A stretch of 64,000 nt of DNA. It comes from Caulobacterales bacterium (GTDB lineage Bacteria > Pseudomonadota > Alphaproteobacteria > Caulobacterales > Caulobacteraceae). The notes under the pieces were generated by a model, which was given only the letters and a program-made list of their open reading frames with translations, had not been told where the DNA came from and did not search any database. The stretch covers positions 558,001 to 622,000 of the forward strand of contig JAFLCS010000001.1 of assembly GCA_017302105.1 (NCBI GenBank), in the 5' to 3' direction. Within the stretch, counting starts at the first letter, position 1, and the number at the start of each line of letters is the position of its first letter. Positions 27,281 to 36,117 of the stretch are shown piece by piece. The position numbers were made by a program, and so were the translations under genes.

Positions 27281-28314
27281 CAGCCGACCCCCGACTGCCT
27301 GACGCGCCCCGGACCAATTGGGTCGACCGGTCGGCCCCGGAGGCTTTCAAGCCCTGGCTCAAGCTGGGTCGGTTGGACCGGCCCATCGGTATCTGGCTGC
27401 TGCTCATTCCAGGCTGGCAGGGCATCGCCCTGGCCCTGACCCAGTATCGCAAGACCCCGGACCTGTACGATCTGTGGTTGTTCGTCGGTTTCGGCCTGGG
27501 GGCCGTGCTGATGCGCGCGGCGGGCTGTGCGTTCAACGATGTGGTCGATCGCGACATCGACCGGCAGGTCGCAAGAACCGCCGACCGTCCGCTGGCGTCA
27601 GGCCGGATCAGTGTCAGACAGGCGTTGGCCTTCATCGCCGTCTGTTGTCTGATCTCCCTGTCGATCCTGGTGACGTTGCCGGTGACGGCGATCTGGCTCG
27701 GGGTCGGCTCGCTGGGTCTCGTGGCGGCCTATCCCTTTATGAAGCGGATTACCTGGTGGCCCCAGGCCTGGCTGGGCCTGACCTTTAACTGGGGCGCGCT
27801 GATGGGGTTTGCAGCGGCCCTGCCGCTGGCGGCGGCCAACCTGTTGCCGAGCGAGATCGCCGGCGAGTTCCGGCCCTTCTGGTGGAGCCCGGCGGGCCCC
27901 GCCGAGGTGACCACGGCCCTGGCCTGGCAGACCTATCTACCGGCCGTCCTTCTATATCTCGGCGGCGTGTTCTGGACGCTCGGCTATGACACCATCTATG
28001 CCCTTCAGGACATCGAGGACGACGCCATGGTCGGGGTGAAGTCCTCGGCCCGGCGGCTGGGGCGACAGGTGAAGACCGGGGTCGCCGTCTTCTATGGGCT
28101 GGCGGTGGTGATGGCGGCGCTGGCCGGAGCCCAGGCCGCGCTCGGCCCGATTTTCGCCATTGGAGTGCTGGCCTATGGGGGGCACCTGGCCCTTCAGGTC
28201 CGGCGACTGGGCCGCGATGACCCGGCGCTGGCCCTGAAGCTGTTCAAGTCCAACCGCGAGGCGGGACTTATCCTTCTGGCCGCGATAGTATTGGGTGGCC
28301 TGTTGTGGAGTTGA
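27277..28314 (+). CDS. ubiA: 4-hydroxybenzoate polyprenyltransferase (TTG start)
   Basis: A 345-residue integral membrane prenyltransferase that attaches the polyprenyl tail to 4-hydroxybenzoate in ubiquinone synthesis. The first Asp-rich motif is FNDVVDRDIDRQVARTADRP; the second is DTIYALQDIEDD. LGRLDRPIGIWLLLIPGWQG opens the membrane region, with about nine helices. An upstream ATG at 27229 would add residues translated from the end of ppk2 and is unlikely. TTG at 27277, overlapping the ppk2 stop, gives the normal N-terminus, though its ribosome site is weak. Confidence 0.88.
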   Translation: MTADPRLPDAPRTNWVDRSAPEAFKPWLKLGRLDRPIGIWLLLIPGWQGIALALTQYRKTPDLYDLWLFVGFGLGAVLMRAAGCAFNDVVDRDIDRQVARTADRPLASGRISVRQALAFIAVCCLISLSILVTLPVTAIWLGVGSLGLVAAYPFMKRITWWPQAWLGLTFNWGALMGFAAALPLAAANLLPSEIAGEFRPFWWSPAGPAEVTTALAWQTYLPAVLLYLGGVFWTLGYDTIYALQDIEDDAMVGVKSSARRLGRQVKTGVAVFYGLAVVMAALAGAQAALGPIFAIGVLAYGGHLALQVRRLGRDDPALALKLFKSNREAGLILLAAIVLGGLLWS

Positions 28315-28316
28315 CC

Positions 28317-29189
28317 ATGAAGCCGGTTCTGATCGCCCTGACTGCCCTGACTGCCGTGACGCTGCTGGCTGCGTGTCAGCGCAACACTGACGAGGCGACC
28401 CAGACGCCACCGGCCGGGACGCCGCCGGCTCAGCCCCATACCGATCCGCAGGTGACGGCGGCGACCCAGGCCGCGCCCCTGACCTATTCGCGCGACACCG
28501 CCTATGCCGATGTCGAACTGTCGCTGCCCCAGGCCATCACCGCCTATCCGGATCTGCACGCGGCCCTCTATGGCGAGGAAGTCCGGTCGCTGCGTGAATT
28601 CCTCGAAGGGGCGCAGTCCGATCACACGGAATTCACCGGTGAGGAGGCGATGCAGCCCTACTCACGCGAGGTGACCTACGAGGTCGCCGGCCAGACGGCC
28701 CGCCTGCTCAGCCTGCGCGAGACGAATTTCGAATACACCGGCGGGGCGCACCCGAATACCGGCTTCGGTGCCGTATTGTGGGACAAGACCGGCGATCGCC
28801 GTATCCAGCCTGCCTCGCTGTTCCGGTCGGGGGCCGATCTGTCGGCCCTGGATCAGGCTCTGTGCAGCGCCATCAATTCCGCGCGCGCCGAGGCGACGGG
28901 TGAGCCGTCCAGCCTGACCCTGGGTGGCTCAGGGGCCTGGTCGTGTCCGAGGGCGATCCAGACCCCGTTCGTGCTGGCCCCGTCGACCACAGAAGGTCGT
29001 GCGGGCGGCCTGGAGTTCCTGATCGGACCCTATCTGGTCGGCCCCTACGCCGAGGGCAGCTATCAGGTCGTGGTCTCTCAGGGTGACTTCCGAAGCCTGA
29101 TCGACCCGGCCTTTGCCTCGGACTTTGCTGGCCAACCGCGTCGTTCGCAGGACGTTACGTCGCGACAGCCCGTGACCCAGGCCCGATAA
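28317..29189 (+). CDS. DUF3298/DUF4163-type lipoprotein
   Basis: A 290-residue predicted lipoprotein: the signal MKPVLIALTALTAVTLLAAC has its lipobox Cys at 20. After a disordered Thr/Pro linker, a domain begins YADVELSLPQAITAYPDLH with REVTYEVAGQTARLLSLRE and FEYTGGAHPNTGFGAVLWD. This is the DUF4163-DUF3298 arrangement also seen in RsiV and PdaC. FLIGPYLVGPYAEGSYQVVV fits DUF3298. It probably sits in the periplasm; ligand binding (for example glycan) is possible but unproven. GGAG 6 bp before 28317 fixes the start, 2 bp after ubiA. Confidence 0.82.
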   Translation: MKPVLIALTALTAVTLLAACQRNTDEATQTPPAGTPPAQPHTDPQVTAATQAAPLTYSRDTAYADVELSLPQAITAYPDLHAALYGEEVRSLREFLEGAQSDHTEFTGEEAMQPYSREVTYEVAGQTARLLSLRETNFEYTGGAHPNTGFGAVLWDKTGDRRIQPASLFRSGADLSALDQALCSAINSARAEATGEPSSLTLGGSGAWSCPRAIQTPFVLAPSTTEGRAGGLEFLIGPYLVGPYAEGSYQVVVSQGDFRSLIDPAFASDFAGQPRRSQDVTSRQPVTQAR

Positions 29190-29207
29190 GGCGCTAAAGC
29201 CCCGCCC

Positions 29208-29972
29208 ATGAGCGAGGCACCCGGCACTTCGAGCTTTGGATTCCGTGACGTCGATGCGCGCGAGAAGGTACGTCTGGTTCGTGGCGTCTTCGACAGCGTT
29301 GCCGATCAGTACGACCTGATGAATGACCTCATGTCCGGCGGCGTGCACCGCCTCTGGAAGGACATGGCGGCCAACCGCCTGAACCCCCAGCCGGGGGAAC
29401 TGATCCTGGATCTGGCCGGTGGTACCGGCGACATGGCCCGCCGCTTCTCGAAGATGGCCCGCAAGGTCCAGCACCGCCGCGGCGGACCCGACGCGACGGT
29501 CATGGTCATTGACTACAACGCCGAGATGATCGCCGCCGGACGCAAGAAGGGCGGCGAGCCTGAAATGACCTGGAACGTCGGTGACGCCATGAAGCTGCCG
29601 ATCCCGGATGCGGTCGCCGACGCCTATGTGATCTCGTTCGGGATCCGCAACGTTGCCCACGTTCCGACCGCCCTTTCCGAGGCCCGCCGGGTGCTTAAGC
29701 CTGGCGGTCGGTTCCTCTGCCTCGAATTTTCCCGACCCAATGCCTCGGCGGTTCGGGCGGCCTATGATGCCTGGTCGTTCAACGCGATACCCGCCATCGG
29801 CCAGGCTGTGGCCGGCGACCGCGACAGCTATCAGTATCTGGTCGAATCCATTCGCCGCTTTCCCGACCAGAAGACGTTCGCGCGCATGATCGGCGAGGCC
29901 GGGTTCAGCCGCGTGGGCTGGACCGACTACTCCGGCGGCATCGCGGCGCTGCATCACGGGTGGGCGATCTGA
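29208..29972 (+). CDS. ubiE: Demethylmenaquinone/ubiquinone C-methyltransferase
   Basis: A 254-residue SAM-dependent methyltransferase of the UbiE/COQ5 family that methylates the quinone ring during ubiquinone synthesis. Features are [21 protein letters not shown], motif [14 protein letters not shown], motif [15 protein letters not shown] and the [12 protein letters not shown] block. The 3' end overlaps ubiB by 13 bp. With ubiA nearby this is part of a ubiquinone gene cluster. Confidence 0.95.
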   Translation: MSEAPGTSSFGFRDVDAREKVRLVRGVFDSVADQYDLMNDLMSGGVHRLWKDMAANRLNPQPGELILDLAGGTGDMARRFSKMARKVQHRRGGPDATVMVIDYNAEMIAAGRKKGGEPEMTWNVGDAMKLPIPDAVADAYVISFGIRNVAHVPTALSEARRVLKPGGRFLCLEFSRPNASAVRAAYDAWSFNAIPAIGQAVAGDRDSYQYLVESIRRFPDQKTFARMIGEAGFSRVGWTDYSGGIAALHHGWAI

Positions 29973-31525
29973 GCGGCCCCGTCTATCGCGACCCGCCGCC
30001 GCCGCCGGCTGACCATCCGGTCAGGAACCCGGTGACGGCCTTCTTCCGTCTGCTCGGCTGGCTGTGGATCCTCATCCGACACGACGCCCTGGTCCCGCGC
30101 GAGATAAACCCGCTGCTGCCGGCCTGGACCCGGCCCCTAGCCTGGAGTGTCCAGGTTTTTTCGGGGCGGGAGGGTCGCCAGGGGCGGCCCGGCCAGCGAC
30201 TGGGCAAGGCGTTCGAGCGGCTGGGCCCGGTGGCCATCAAACTGGGTCAGGTGCTGGCCACGCGGGCCGATATTTTCGGGTTGGAGTTTGCGCGCGATCT
30301 GGGCCGGCTGAAGGACGCCTTGCCGCCGTTCCCTGTCGCCCAGGCCCGTCGAGAAGTCGAACGTTCGCTCGGTAAGCCGGTCGAGGCCCTGTTCATCGAT
30401 TTCGAACCTGCCGTCGCTGCCGCATCGCTGGCCCAGGCCCATCGGGCACGCCTGCTGGATGGTACGCCGGTGGCGGTCAAGGTCTTGCGTCCCGGTGTCG
30501 AACGCCAGGTCGAAAAGGGCCTGGATTCCATGCGGCTGGGCGCGCGTATCGTCTGGCGGCTGGTCCCAATCTCGCGCCGGCTCGAGCCCTCGGCCTTCGT
30601 CGAGACCATCGCCCGCGCCCTGAGCCTGGAATTGGACATGAGGCTGGAGGCCGCCGCGGCCTCAGAACTGTCTGAGGTCATGGCCAAGGACGGCTATATG
30701 TCGGCCCCACCGGTGATCTGGGACGGCGTCGGCAAGCGCGTGCTGACCCTGGGGTGGGCTCCTGGTCTGCCGATGACCGATCCGGCCATTCTCAGCAACC
30801 CGGCCTTCGATCTGAATGCCCTGGCGGACAAGGTGGTGCGGGCCTTCCTGTCTCAGGCCTTGGACCATGGCGTCTTCCACGCCGACCTTCACGAGGGCAA
30901 TCTGTTCGCCAAGGCTCCGGAGACGCTGACCGCCATCGATTTCGGAATCGTCGGACGCCTCGGGCCGGCGGAGCGGCGCTATCTGGCCGAGATCCTCTGG
31001 GGGTTCATTTCGCGCGACTACGACCGCATCGCCCGCGTCCATTTCGAGGCGGGCTATGTGCCGGCCAACCACAGCGTCGAAACCTTCGCCCAGGCGCTGC
31101 GCGCGGTTGGCGAGCCGGTCATCGGCAAACAGGCCAGCCATGTCTCGATGGGGCGTCTACTGGGCCAGCTGTTCGAGATCACGGCCCTGTTCGACATGAG
31201 GCTGCGGCCCGAACTGATCCTGCTACAGAAGACCATGGTCTCAGTCGAAGGCGTGGCACGGCGGCTCAATCCAGACCATGACCTGTGGGCAGCCTCGCGG
31301 CCGGTGGTCGAACGCTGGATTCGCGAGGAGCTGGGTCCCAAGGGGCAGATCCGTGATGGTCTGGATGAGTTGCGTCGCGCCGTGCGGGGCCTGATCCGGC
31401 TGGTTGAGACGCCGCCTCAGCCACCGGTGGTGATCCAAGAGCGCGCGGCTGACGACTGGGGCGCGGTGGCCTTCCTGACGGCCCTGGCGGCGCTTGTCGT
31501 GGTGATGGCCTCAGGCGGGGCCTAG
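29960..31525 (+). CDS. ubiB: Ubiquinone biosynthesis regulatory kinase-like protein (GTG start)
   Basis: A 521-residue ABC1/ADCK/UbiB-family atypical kinase. Visible parts are the KxGQ motif in [15 protein letters not shown], the Ala-rich loop [13 protein letters not shown], the invariant Lys in [23 protein letters not shown] (catalytic loop) and [10 protein letters not shown] (metal-binding DFG). A C-terminal hydrophobic segment ([18 protein letters not shown]) anchors it. It supports ubiquinone synthesis, probably by ATPase activity. The start is GTG at 29960 within the ubiE end; no better start or ribosome site is seen. Confidence 0.93.
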   Translation: MGDLSGPVYRDPPPPPADHPVRNPVTAFFRLLGWLWILIRHDALVPREINPLLPAWTRPLAWSVQVFSGREGRQGRPGQRLGKAFERLGPVAIKLGQVLATRADIFGLEFARDLGRLKDALPPFPVAQARREVERSLGKPVEALFIDFEPAVAAASLAQAHRARLLDGTPVAVKVLRPGVERQVEKGLDSMRLGARIVWRLVPISRRLEPSAFVETIARALSLELDMRLEAAAASELSEVMAKDGYMSAPPVIWDGVGKRVLTLGWAPGLPMTDPAILSNPAFDLNALADKVVRAFLSQALDHGVFHADLHEGNLFAKAPETLTAIDFGIVGRLGPAERRYLAEILWGFISRDYDRIARVHFEAGYVPANHSVETFAQALRAVGEPVIGKQASHVSMGRLLGQLFEITALFDMRLRPELILLQKTMVSVEGVARRLNPDHDLWAASRPVVERWIREELGPKGQIRDGLDELRRAVRGLIRLVETPPQPPVVIQERAADDWGAVAFLTALAALVVVMASGGA

Positions 31526-31526
31526 G

Positions 31527-32339
31527 TCAGCCACACTCGCCCGACCCGCCGCGATAGCAGCCCTGTTCGGGATGGCTCGGGAAATAGTACGGATCCGCCT
31601 CGGGCTGGTAGGGCGGTGGCGGTGCCGGCTCGCGCGGAACGTAGCAATCCGTGCAGTCCTGGCTGTAGCCCCGGTCAGAATGGCCGGTTTCGTAGCCCTC
31701 GTGGTAGCCGCGCACATAGGTGCCGCGATCGTCGTGACCCTGGACCTGAACATCACAGGCCTGAACGCAGCCCTGGCCATGGCTGTCGGAATAGCCGTAG
31801 CTCGTTTCCTGATAGAAGGACTCGCGGCTGATGCGGCGGCTGTCGATGACCGTATAGGTGATGAAAGGGCCGCCGGGACCGTAAGGGGCCACCGTATATC
31901 CAACCGGGGTCACGCCACAGGGCGAGGCGCAGCCATAGCCACCGCCATACCCGCCCCCGCCGGCGAAGGCCGAACCATAGGCGATGCTCTGGGATTGGGA
32001 GCCACCGTAGAAACCGCTCTGGCTGGCATAGGCCGAGGACCGGGCAGAGGCGGCCGCATAGGCATTCGAATAGGCGGAGGCATGGTTCGAGATGTTGACC
32101 CCGACGTTGATACTGCCACCCCCGCCATGACCCCCGCCATGACCCCCGCCATGACCGCCACCGCCGCAGCCGCCTGTCTGACAGCCACCCCCGCCGTGGC
32201 CGCCGCCGCAGCCGCCGGACTGGCAACCGCCGCCACCCCCTCCATGGCCTCCACCACCGTAGCCGGCGAGTTGTGCATGGGCCGCGACCGGGAAGGCCAT
32301 TGCGGCGAGGAAGGCGAGTGCGGGCAGGAGCTGTCTCAT
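31527..32339 (-). CDS. Secreted Gly/His/Cys-rich low-complexity protein
   Basis: A 270-residue exported protein: signal MRQLLPALAFLAAMAFPVAAHA, then a region of Gly, His and Cys repeats (GGGGCQTGGCGGGGHGG and a tandem GGGHGGG stretch encoded by three copies of a 12-bp repeat at 32121-32156). A Ser/Ala/Tyr-rich middle (SNHASAYSNAYAAAS) and a tail with Cys pairs (GQGCVQACDV, QDCTDCYVPREP) follow. The composition suggests surface or matrix location, or metal binding, which is inference. No domain is recognised. The gene is convergent and directly adjacent to ubiB. A GTG at 32384 is an alternative start. Confidence 0.7.
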   Translation of the reverse strand: MRQLLPALAFLAAMAFPVAAHAQLAGYGGGGHGGGGGGCQSGGCGGGHGGGGCQTGGCGGGGHGGGHGGGHGGGGSINVGVNISNHASAYSNAYAAASARSSAYASQSGFYGGSQSQSIAYGSAFAGGGGYGGGYGCASPCGVTPVGYTVAPYGPGGPFITYTVIDSRRISRESFYQETSYGYSDSHGQGCVQACDVQVQGHDDRGTYVRGYHEGYETGHSDRGYSQDCTDCYVPREPAPPPPYQPEADPYYFPSHPEQGCYRGGSGECG

Positions 32340-32438
32340 GGCGCCATGCAGCGCCTGAAGCCGCAAGCGTTCAAACCCAAACACCGAGTAAACGGCGACT
32401 TAACCTTAAGATTCCCGCGAGACTTGCGTAGCCTCCGG

Positions 32439-32639
32439 TCAGAAATCGACGGCCAGGCCCTTCTTTTCCCAGTCGCCGTAGCGGGTCGGTTCCTCGCCGC
32501 CGCGCCCGCCGTCTTCGTGCGGAAGGTCAGGGGCCGGCGCTGAGGCGCGCCGGGCGGCAGCTTCTTCAAGGGCACGGCGGGCCTGGGGCGTCAGCGTCTT
32601 GCCGGGTGCGGCCCCGTCGATTTCAGGCGTATCGTCCAT
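32439..32639 (-). CDS. Succinate dehydrogenase assembly factor 4-like (DUF1674) protein
   Basis: A 66-residue protein with a C-terminal block EEPTRYGDWEKKGLAVDF, the DUF1674/SDHAF4 signature (mitochondrial Sdh8 homologue). In eukaryotes this factor binds flavinated SdhA and limits oxidative damage before complex II assembly; the bacterial role is assumed similar. It is divergent from the aldehyde dehydrogenase with 68 bp between starts. No sdh genes are nearby. Confidence 0.8.
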   Translation of the reverse strand: MDDTPEIDGAAPGKTLTPQARRALEEAAARRASAPAPDLPHEDGGRGGEEPTRYGDWEKKGLAVDF

Positions 32640-32707
32640 GGGAAGAACCTAGGACGCTTGCCCGCCGTTCTCCAGTCCCATAACCCCGAAGGGGAAAGGA
32701 GCCCTCG

Positions 32708-34150
32708 ATGACCAAGCTCAGGAACGAATGGCCGCTGTATCTGGCCAATGCGGCGCAGCAGCCCAATCTGGATCTGGAGGTCACCGACAAATACTCCGGT
32801 CAGGTCGCCGCCCGCGTGGCCATGGCGACGCCTGACGTGATCGACGAAGCCATCGGCTGGGCGACCCGGGCGGTCGAGCCAATGCGCCAGATGGCGGCCT
32901 ATGAGCGGCAGGCGGTGCTGATGCACTGTGTGGCCCGCTTCACCGAACGGGCCGAGGAGCTGGCCTATTCGCTGTGCGTGGAGGCCGGCAAGCCGATCCG
33001 AGATTCGCGCGGCGAGGTCAGCCGCCTGATCGACACCTTCCGGGTCGCGGCCGAAGAGAGCGTGCGCATCACCGGCGAGCATCAGCCGCTGGACATCTCG
33101 GCCCGGGCCAAGGGCTATCAGGGGATCTGGAAACGGGTTCCGATCGGGCCGTGCTCGTTCATCTCGCCGTTCAATTTTCCGCTCAATCTGGCGGCGCACA
33201 AGGTGGCGCCGGCGCTGGCGGTGGGCTGTCCGTTTGTGCTCAAGCCGGCGTCCAAGACGCCGCTGGGGGCGCTGATCATCGGCGAGGTGCTGGCCGAGAC
33301 CGACCTGCCCAAAGGGGCGTTCTCGATCCTGCCAGCGACGCGCGACGGGGCTGATCTGTTCACGACCGATGAGCGGCTGAAGCTGTTGTCCTTCACCGGA
33401 TCGCCGGATGTCGGCTGGGCGCTGAAGGCCAAGGCCGGCAAGAAGAAGGTGGTGCTGGAGCTGGGCGGCAACGCCGCCGTCATCGTCGACCGCGACGCCG
33501 ATCTGGACGATGCCGTCGAGCGCATCGTCTTTGGAGCCTTCTATCAGTCCGGCCAGTCCTGCATCGGGGTGCAGCGTATCCTGATCCACGACGACATCTA
33601 TGACGACCTGCGGGACCGACTGGTGGCGCGCACGGCCCAGCTGGCTTGCGGCGACCCCAAGGACGAGGCGACCTTCATCGGCCCGATGATCGACGAAGGC
33701 GAGGCCCGCCGGGTCGAGAGCTGGATCGCCGAGGCGGTGGCGGGCGGCGCGCGCGTGCTGGTCGGCGGCGCGCGGGACGGGGCGATGCTGCAGGCCACCC
33801 TGGTCGAAAACGTCGGGCGCGATACCCGGCTGAACCGCGAGGAAGCCTTCGGGCCGGTGGCGACGCTGGGCCGCTATTCGGAGTTCGAGGCGGCGATCGA
33901 GGAGGTCAATGACAGCCGCTACGGTCTGCAGGCCGGGGTCATGACCCATGACCTGAACAAGGCCCTGATGGCCTGGGACCGGCTGGAAGTCGGCGGCGTC
34001 ATCATCGGCGACGTCCCGTCCTATCGGGTCGACAATATGCCCTATGGCGGGGCCAAGGATTCCGGTCTGGGCCGCGAAGGCGTCCGCTTCGCCATGGAAG
34101 ACATGACCGAGATCAGGAACCTGGTGATCCGGCGGCGGCCGATCCTGTGA
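32708..34150 (+). CDS. NAD(P)-dependent aldehyde dehydrogenase family protein
   Basis: A 480-residue ALDH. The catalytic Cys285 is in SGQSCIGVQRI and the general base Glu251 in VLELGGNA. PFNFPLNLAAHKVAPAL and LLSFTGSPDVG form the cofactor pocket, and EEAFGPVATL is the C-terminal signature. It resembles the non-phosphorylating aldehyde or succinate-semialdehyde type; substrate is not readable. It starts MTKLRNEWPLYL with a GGGGAAAGGAG ribosome site. The last 38 bp overlap convergent ccmI. Confidence 0.88.
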   Translation: MTKLRNEWPLYLANAAQQPNLDLEVTDKYSGQVAARVAMATPDVIDEAIGWATRAVEPMRQMAAYERQAVLMHCVARFTERAEELAYSLCVEAGKPIRDSRGEVSRLIDTFRVAAEESVRITGEHQPLDISARAKGYQGIWKRVPIGPCSFISPFNFPLNLAAHKVAPALAVGCPFVLKPASKTPLGALIIGEVLAETDLPKGAFSILPATRDGADLFTTDERLKLLSFTGSPDVGWALKAKAGKKKVVLELGGNAAVIVDRDADLDDAVERIVFGAFYQSGQSCIGVQRILIHDDIYDDLRDRLVARTAQLACGDPKDEATFIGPMIDEGEARRVESWIAEAVAGGARVLVGGARDGAMLQATLVENVGRDTRLNREEAFGPVATLGRYSEFEAAIEEVNDSRYGLQAGVMTHDLNKALMAWDRLEVGGVIIGDVPSYRVDNMPYGGAKDSGLGREGVRFAMEDMTEIRNLVIRRRPIL

Positions 34151-34988
34151 TCCTGTCTGCGACGTCGATGCCGCGTTCGGCGGCGACCTGGTCGACCAGG
34201 GCCCGGACCTGAGGCACCCAGGGGGCACCGGCGGGAGCGCTGTTCAACAAGGTGACCCAGTCGTCCATGGCCCCATCTCGGTCGCCCGTCTGGTCCTTGC
34301 GCAAGGCAAGGAAATAGCGGGCGCGCGGATCAGATGGGTCACGGGCCACAGCCGCCCGGAAGGCGACCAGGGCATCATCGGTGACCACTCCCTGCGCCAC
34401 CTGGACCAGGACCTCACCCAGGGCCGAATGCAGCCGGGCCTCCTCTGGGGCCAGCACGGCGGCGCGGGCATAGGCCCCGGCGGCCGAATCATAACGCTCG
34501 GCCTGGGCATAGGCCCCGCCCAGGATGCCCCACATCTCGGCATCGTCCGGCGTCTCGCGCACCTGGTCCTCGAGGGCGGCGATCATCCGTTCCAGCGAGG
34601 TGTCACCCGCAGCCGCCACCTCAGCCACCGGGCGGGCCAGGTCGGGGCGACCGAGTAGGGCGTAAAGGCCAATCCCGCCGACCGCGATCACCAGGGCCGA
34701 TACACCACCGACCAGCCTTCGCCCGTGTGGGCTCAGGGGGCGGGCTATGGTCTCGCCGGATCGGGCTTCAGCCAGAACCCGGCGCTGGGCCTCCAACCGA
34801 AGGGCAGCTGCCTCAGCGTCTGACAGTTCGCCTTCGGCGGCCTGTTTGTCGATTTCGGCCAAACGGTCCTTGAGGGCCAGCGGCTGGGCGGGAGCCGCGG
34901 CTTCGACCTCGACCTCCGGGCGAATGAAGGGAATCAGGATGGCGGCGGCGGCGAGCAGCGCCATCGAGATGACGACGAGCCAGATCAT
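34113..34988 (-). CDS. ccmI: Cytochrome c biogenesis protein CcmI
   Basis: A 291-residue CcmI-like apocytochrome c chaperone subunit. Two membrane helices near the N-terminus (IWLVVISMALLAAAAILIPF, then GGVSALVIAVGGIGLYALLG at about 95) enclose a cytoplasmic loop with LAEIDKQAAEGELSDAEAAA. A periplasmic TPR-containing domain follows (GILGGAYAQAERYDSAAGAY). It presents apocytochrome to the CcmF-CcmH haem-lyase complex. The start overlaps the ccmH stop (4 bp). The C-terminal end overlaps the convergent ALDH. Confidence 0.9.
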   Translation of the reverse strand: MIWLVVISMALLAAAAILIPFIRPEVEVEAAAPAQPLALKDRLAEIDKQAAEGELSDAEAAALRLEAQRRVLAEARSGETIARPLSPHGRRLVGGVSALVIAVGGIGLYALLGRPDLARPVAEVAAAGDTSLERMIAALEDQVRETPDDAEMWGILGGAYAQAERYDSAAGAYARAAVLAPEEARLHSALGEVLVQVAQGVVTDDALVAFRAAVARDPSDPRARYFLALRKDQTGDRDGAMDDWVTLLNSAPAGAPWVPQVRALVDQVAAERGIDVADRITGSAAAGSPGS

Positions 34989-35467
34989 GCCTCGTCCTCT
35001 TCGGCCAGCAGGGCCTCGAGCCGCGCCCGCTCGTCCGCCGACAGGGCGTCAGCCTCGGGCACCGCGCGCCGCCTGCGCAAATAGGCGACAACCGCCAGGC
35101 CACCCAGCAGCAGAACAAGCATCGGCCCCAGCCACAGGAGCCAGGTGGCTGGCTCAAAGGGCGGCTTGAGCAGGACGAAATCGCCATAGCGTGTGACCAT
35201 GAAGGCCCGGACCTCTTCATCGCTGTCGCCGGCAGCGACCCGCTCGCGCACGACCTGGCGAAGATCGGCGGCCAGGACCGCGCCAGACTCAGCGATCGAC
35301 TCATTCTGACAGACGACACAGCGTAGCGACTGTTGCAGGGCCACAGCCCGCGCTTCCAGCACCGGGTTGGGCAGGGGTCTGTCCTCGACCGGTGCGGGCG
35401 GCAGGGGCGCGGCGGCGGTGAGGAAGACGGTCAGGCACAGGCTGATCATCGCCACCATATTCGTCAT
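34985..35467 (-). CDS. ccmH: Cytochrome c-type biogenesis protein CcmH
   Basis: A 160-residue thioredoxin-like reductant for apocytochrome c. The signal segment (MISLCLTVFLTAAAPLPPAP) is followed by LQQSLRCVVCQNESIAESGA with the redox pair CVVC. A membrane helix (WLLWLGPMLVLLLGGLAVVA) and an Arg-rich tail follow. Possible starts are 35467 (used here), 35458 and 35449. An ATG at 35581 overlaps the ccmG stop as ATGA and stays in frame, but adds 38 residues translated from a palindromic repeat. Confidence 0.87.
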   Translation of the reverse strand: MTNMVAMISLCLTVFLTAAAPLPPAPVEDRPLPNPVLEARAVALQQSLRCVVCQNESIAESGAVLAADLRQVVRERVAAGDSDEEVRAFMVTRYGDFVLLKPPFEPATWLLWLGPMLVLLLGGLAVVAYLRRRRAVPEADALSADERARLEALLAEEDEA

Positions 35468-35488
35468 GGCCGGGCGTGCCCCGGCCAT
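35466..35488. repeat. REP-like palindrome at the ccmG-ccmH junction
   Basis: ATGGCCGGG-CGTGC-CCCGGCCAT is a perfect 9-bp inverted repeat. With flanking sequence to about 35580 it translates as a MAGARPAMT-type peptide in the extended ccmH frame. That form resembles dispersed intergenic palindromic repeats of alphaproteobacteria. The repeat family is inferred; only one copy is seen in this window. Confidence 0.55.
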
Positions 35489-35577
35489 CCCTAACCCCAG
35501 TCGGTGCCAGATGGAGCGAGGGCCGAGGTTATGGGGCCCCGGGACAAGCCGGTGGGGGACGGTGGAGGCGATGTGGC

Positions 35578-36117
35578 TCATGCCTCCGTCTCCAGCTGGG
35601 CCAGGATGGGGGCGAGATCCGCCTCCCAGACGTCCGGCGTGATGGGTCCGATATGGCGATAACGGACCCGGCCCTGGGCATCGACGATGAAGGTCTCGGG
35701 CGCGCCAGAGACGCCCAGATCGATCCCGGTTCGTCCCTCAGGATCGGCACCGACCTGTGCATAGGGGTCCCCGTGTTCGGCCAGCCATGCCGCACTATCT
35801 CCGGGCGCGTCCTTCCAATTCAGACCCTGGATGACGACGCCCCGCCGGGCCAACTCCATCAGGAACGGATGTTCGACCCGGCAGCCAACACACCAGCTGG
35901 CAAAGACGTTCAGCAACATGGGCCGTGTGGTGAAGTCGGTGCTGGACAGCCCCTCGACCTCGCCGGCACGTACAGCGGCCATCTCGAAGGCCGGCAGCGG
36001 TTCATTGATCAGGGTCGAGGGCAGCGCCTCGGGGTCACGACCCAGACCCAACCACAACAGACCCGCCAGAACGATCAGGACCGCGATCGGGGCAAAGAAC
36101 ATCAGGCGACGGATCAC
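35578..36117 (-). CDS. ccmG: Thiol:disulfide interchange protein CcmG/DsbE (GTG start)
   Basis: A 179-residue membrane-anchored thioredoxin. The N-terminal helix is LMFFAPIAVLIVLAGLLWLG. The redox motif WCVGC lies in VFASWCVGCRVEHP, and the cis-Pro region is GVSGAPETFIVD. It reduces the apocytochrome CXXCH disulfide through CcmH. The GTG start at 36117 overlaps the ccmF stop (GTGA); the alternative ATG at 36102 would shorten the N-terminus by five residues. Confidence 0.9.
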   Translation of the reverse strand: MIRRLMFFAPIAVLIVLAGLLWLGLGRDPEALPSTLINEPLPAFEMAAVRAGEVEGLSSTDFTTRPMLLNVFASWCVGCRVEHPFLMELARRGVVIQGLNWKDAPGDSAAWLAEHGDPYAQVGADPEGRTGIDLGVSGAPETFIVDAQGRVRYRHIGPITPDVWEADLAPILAQLETEA

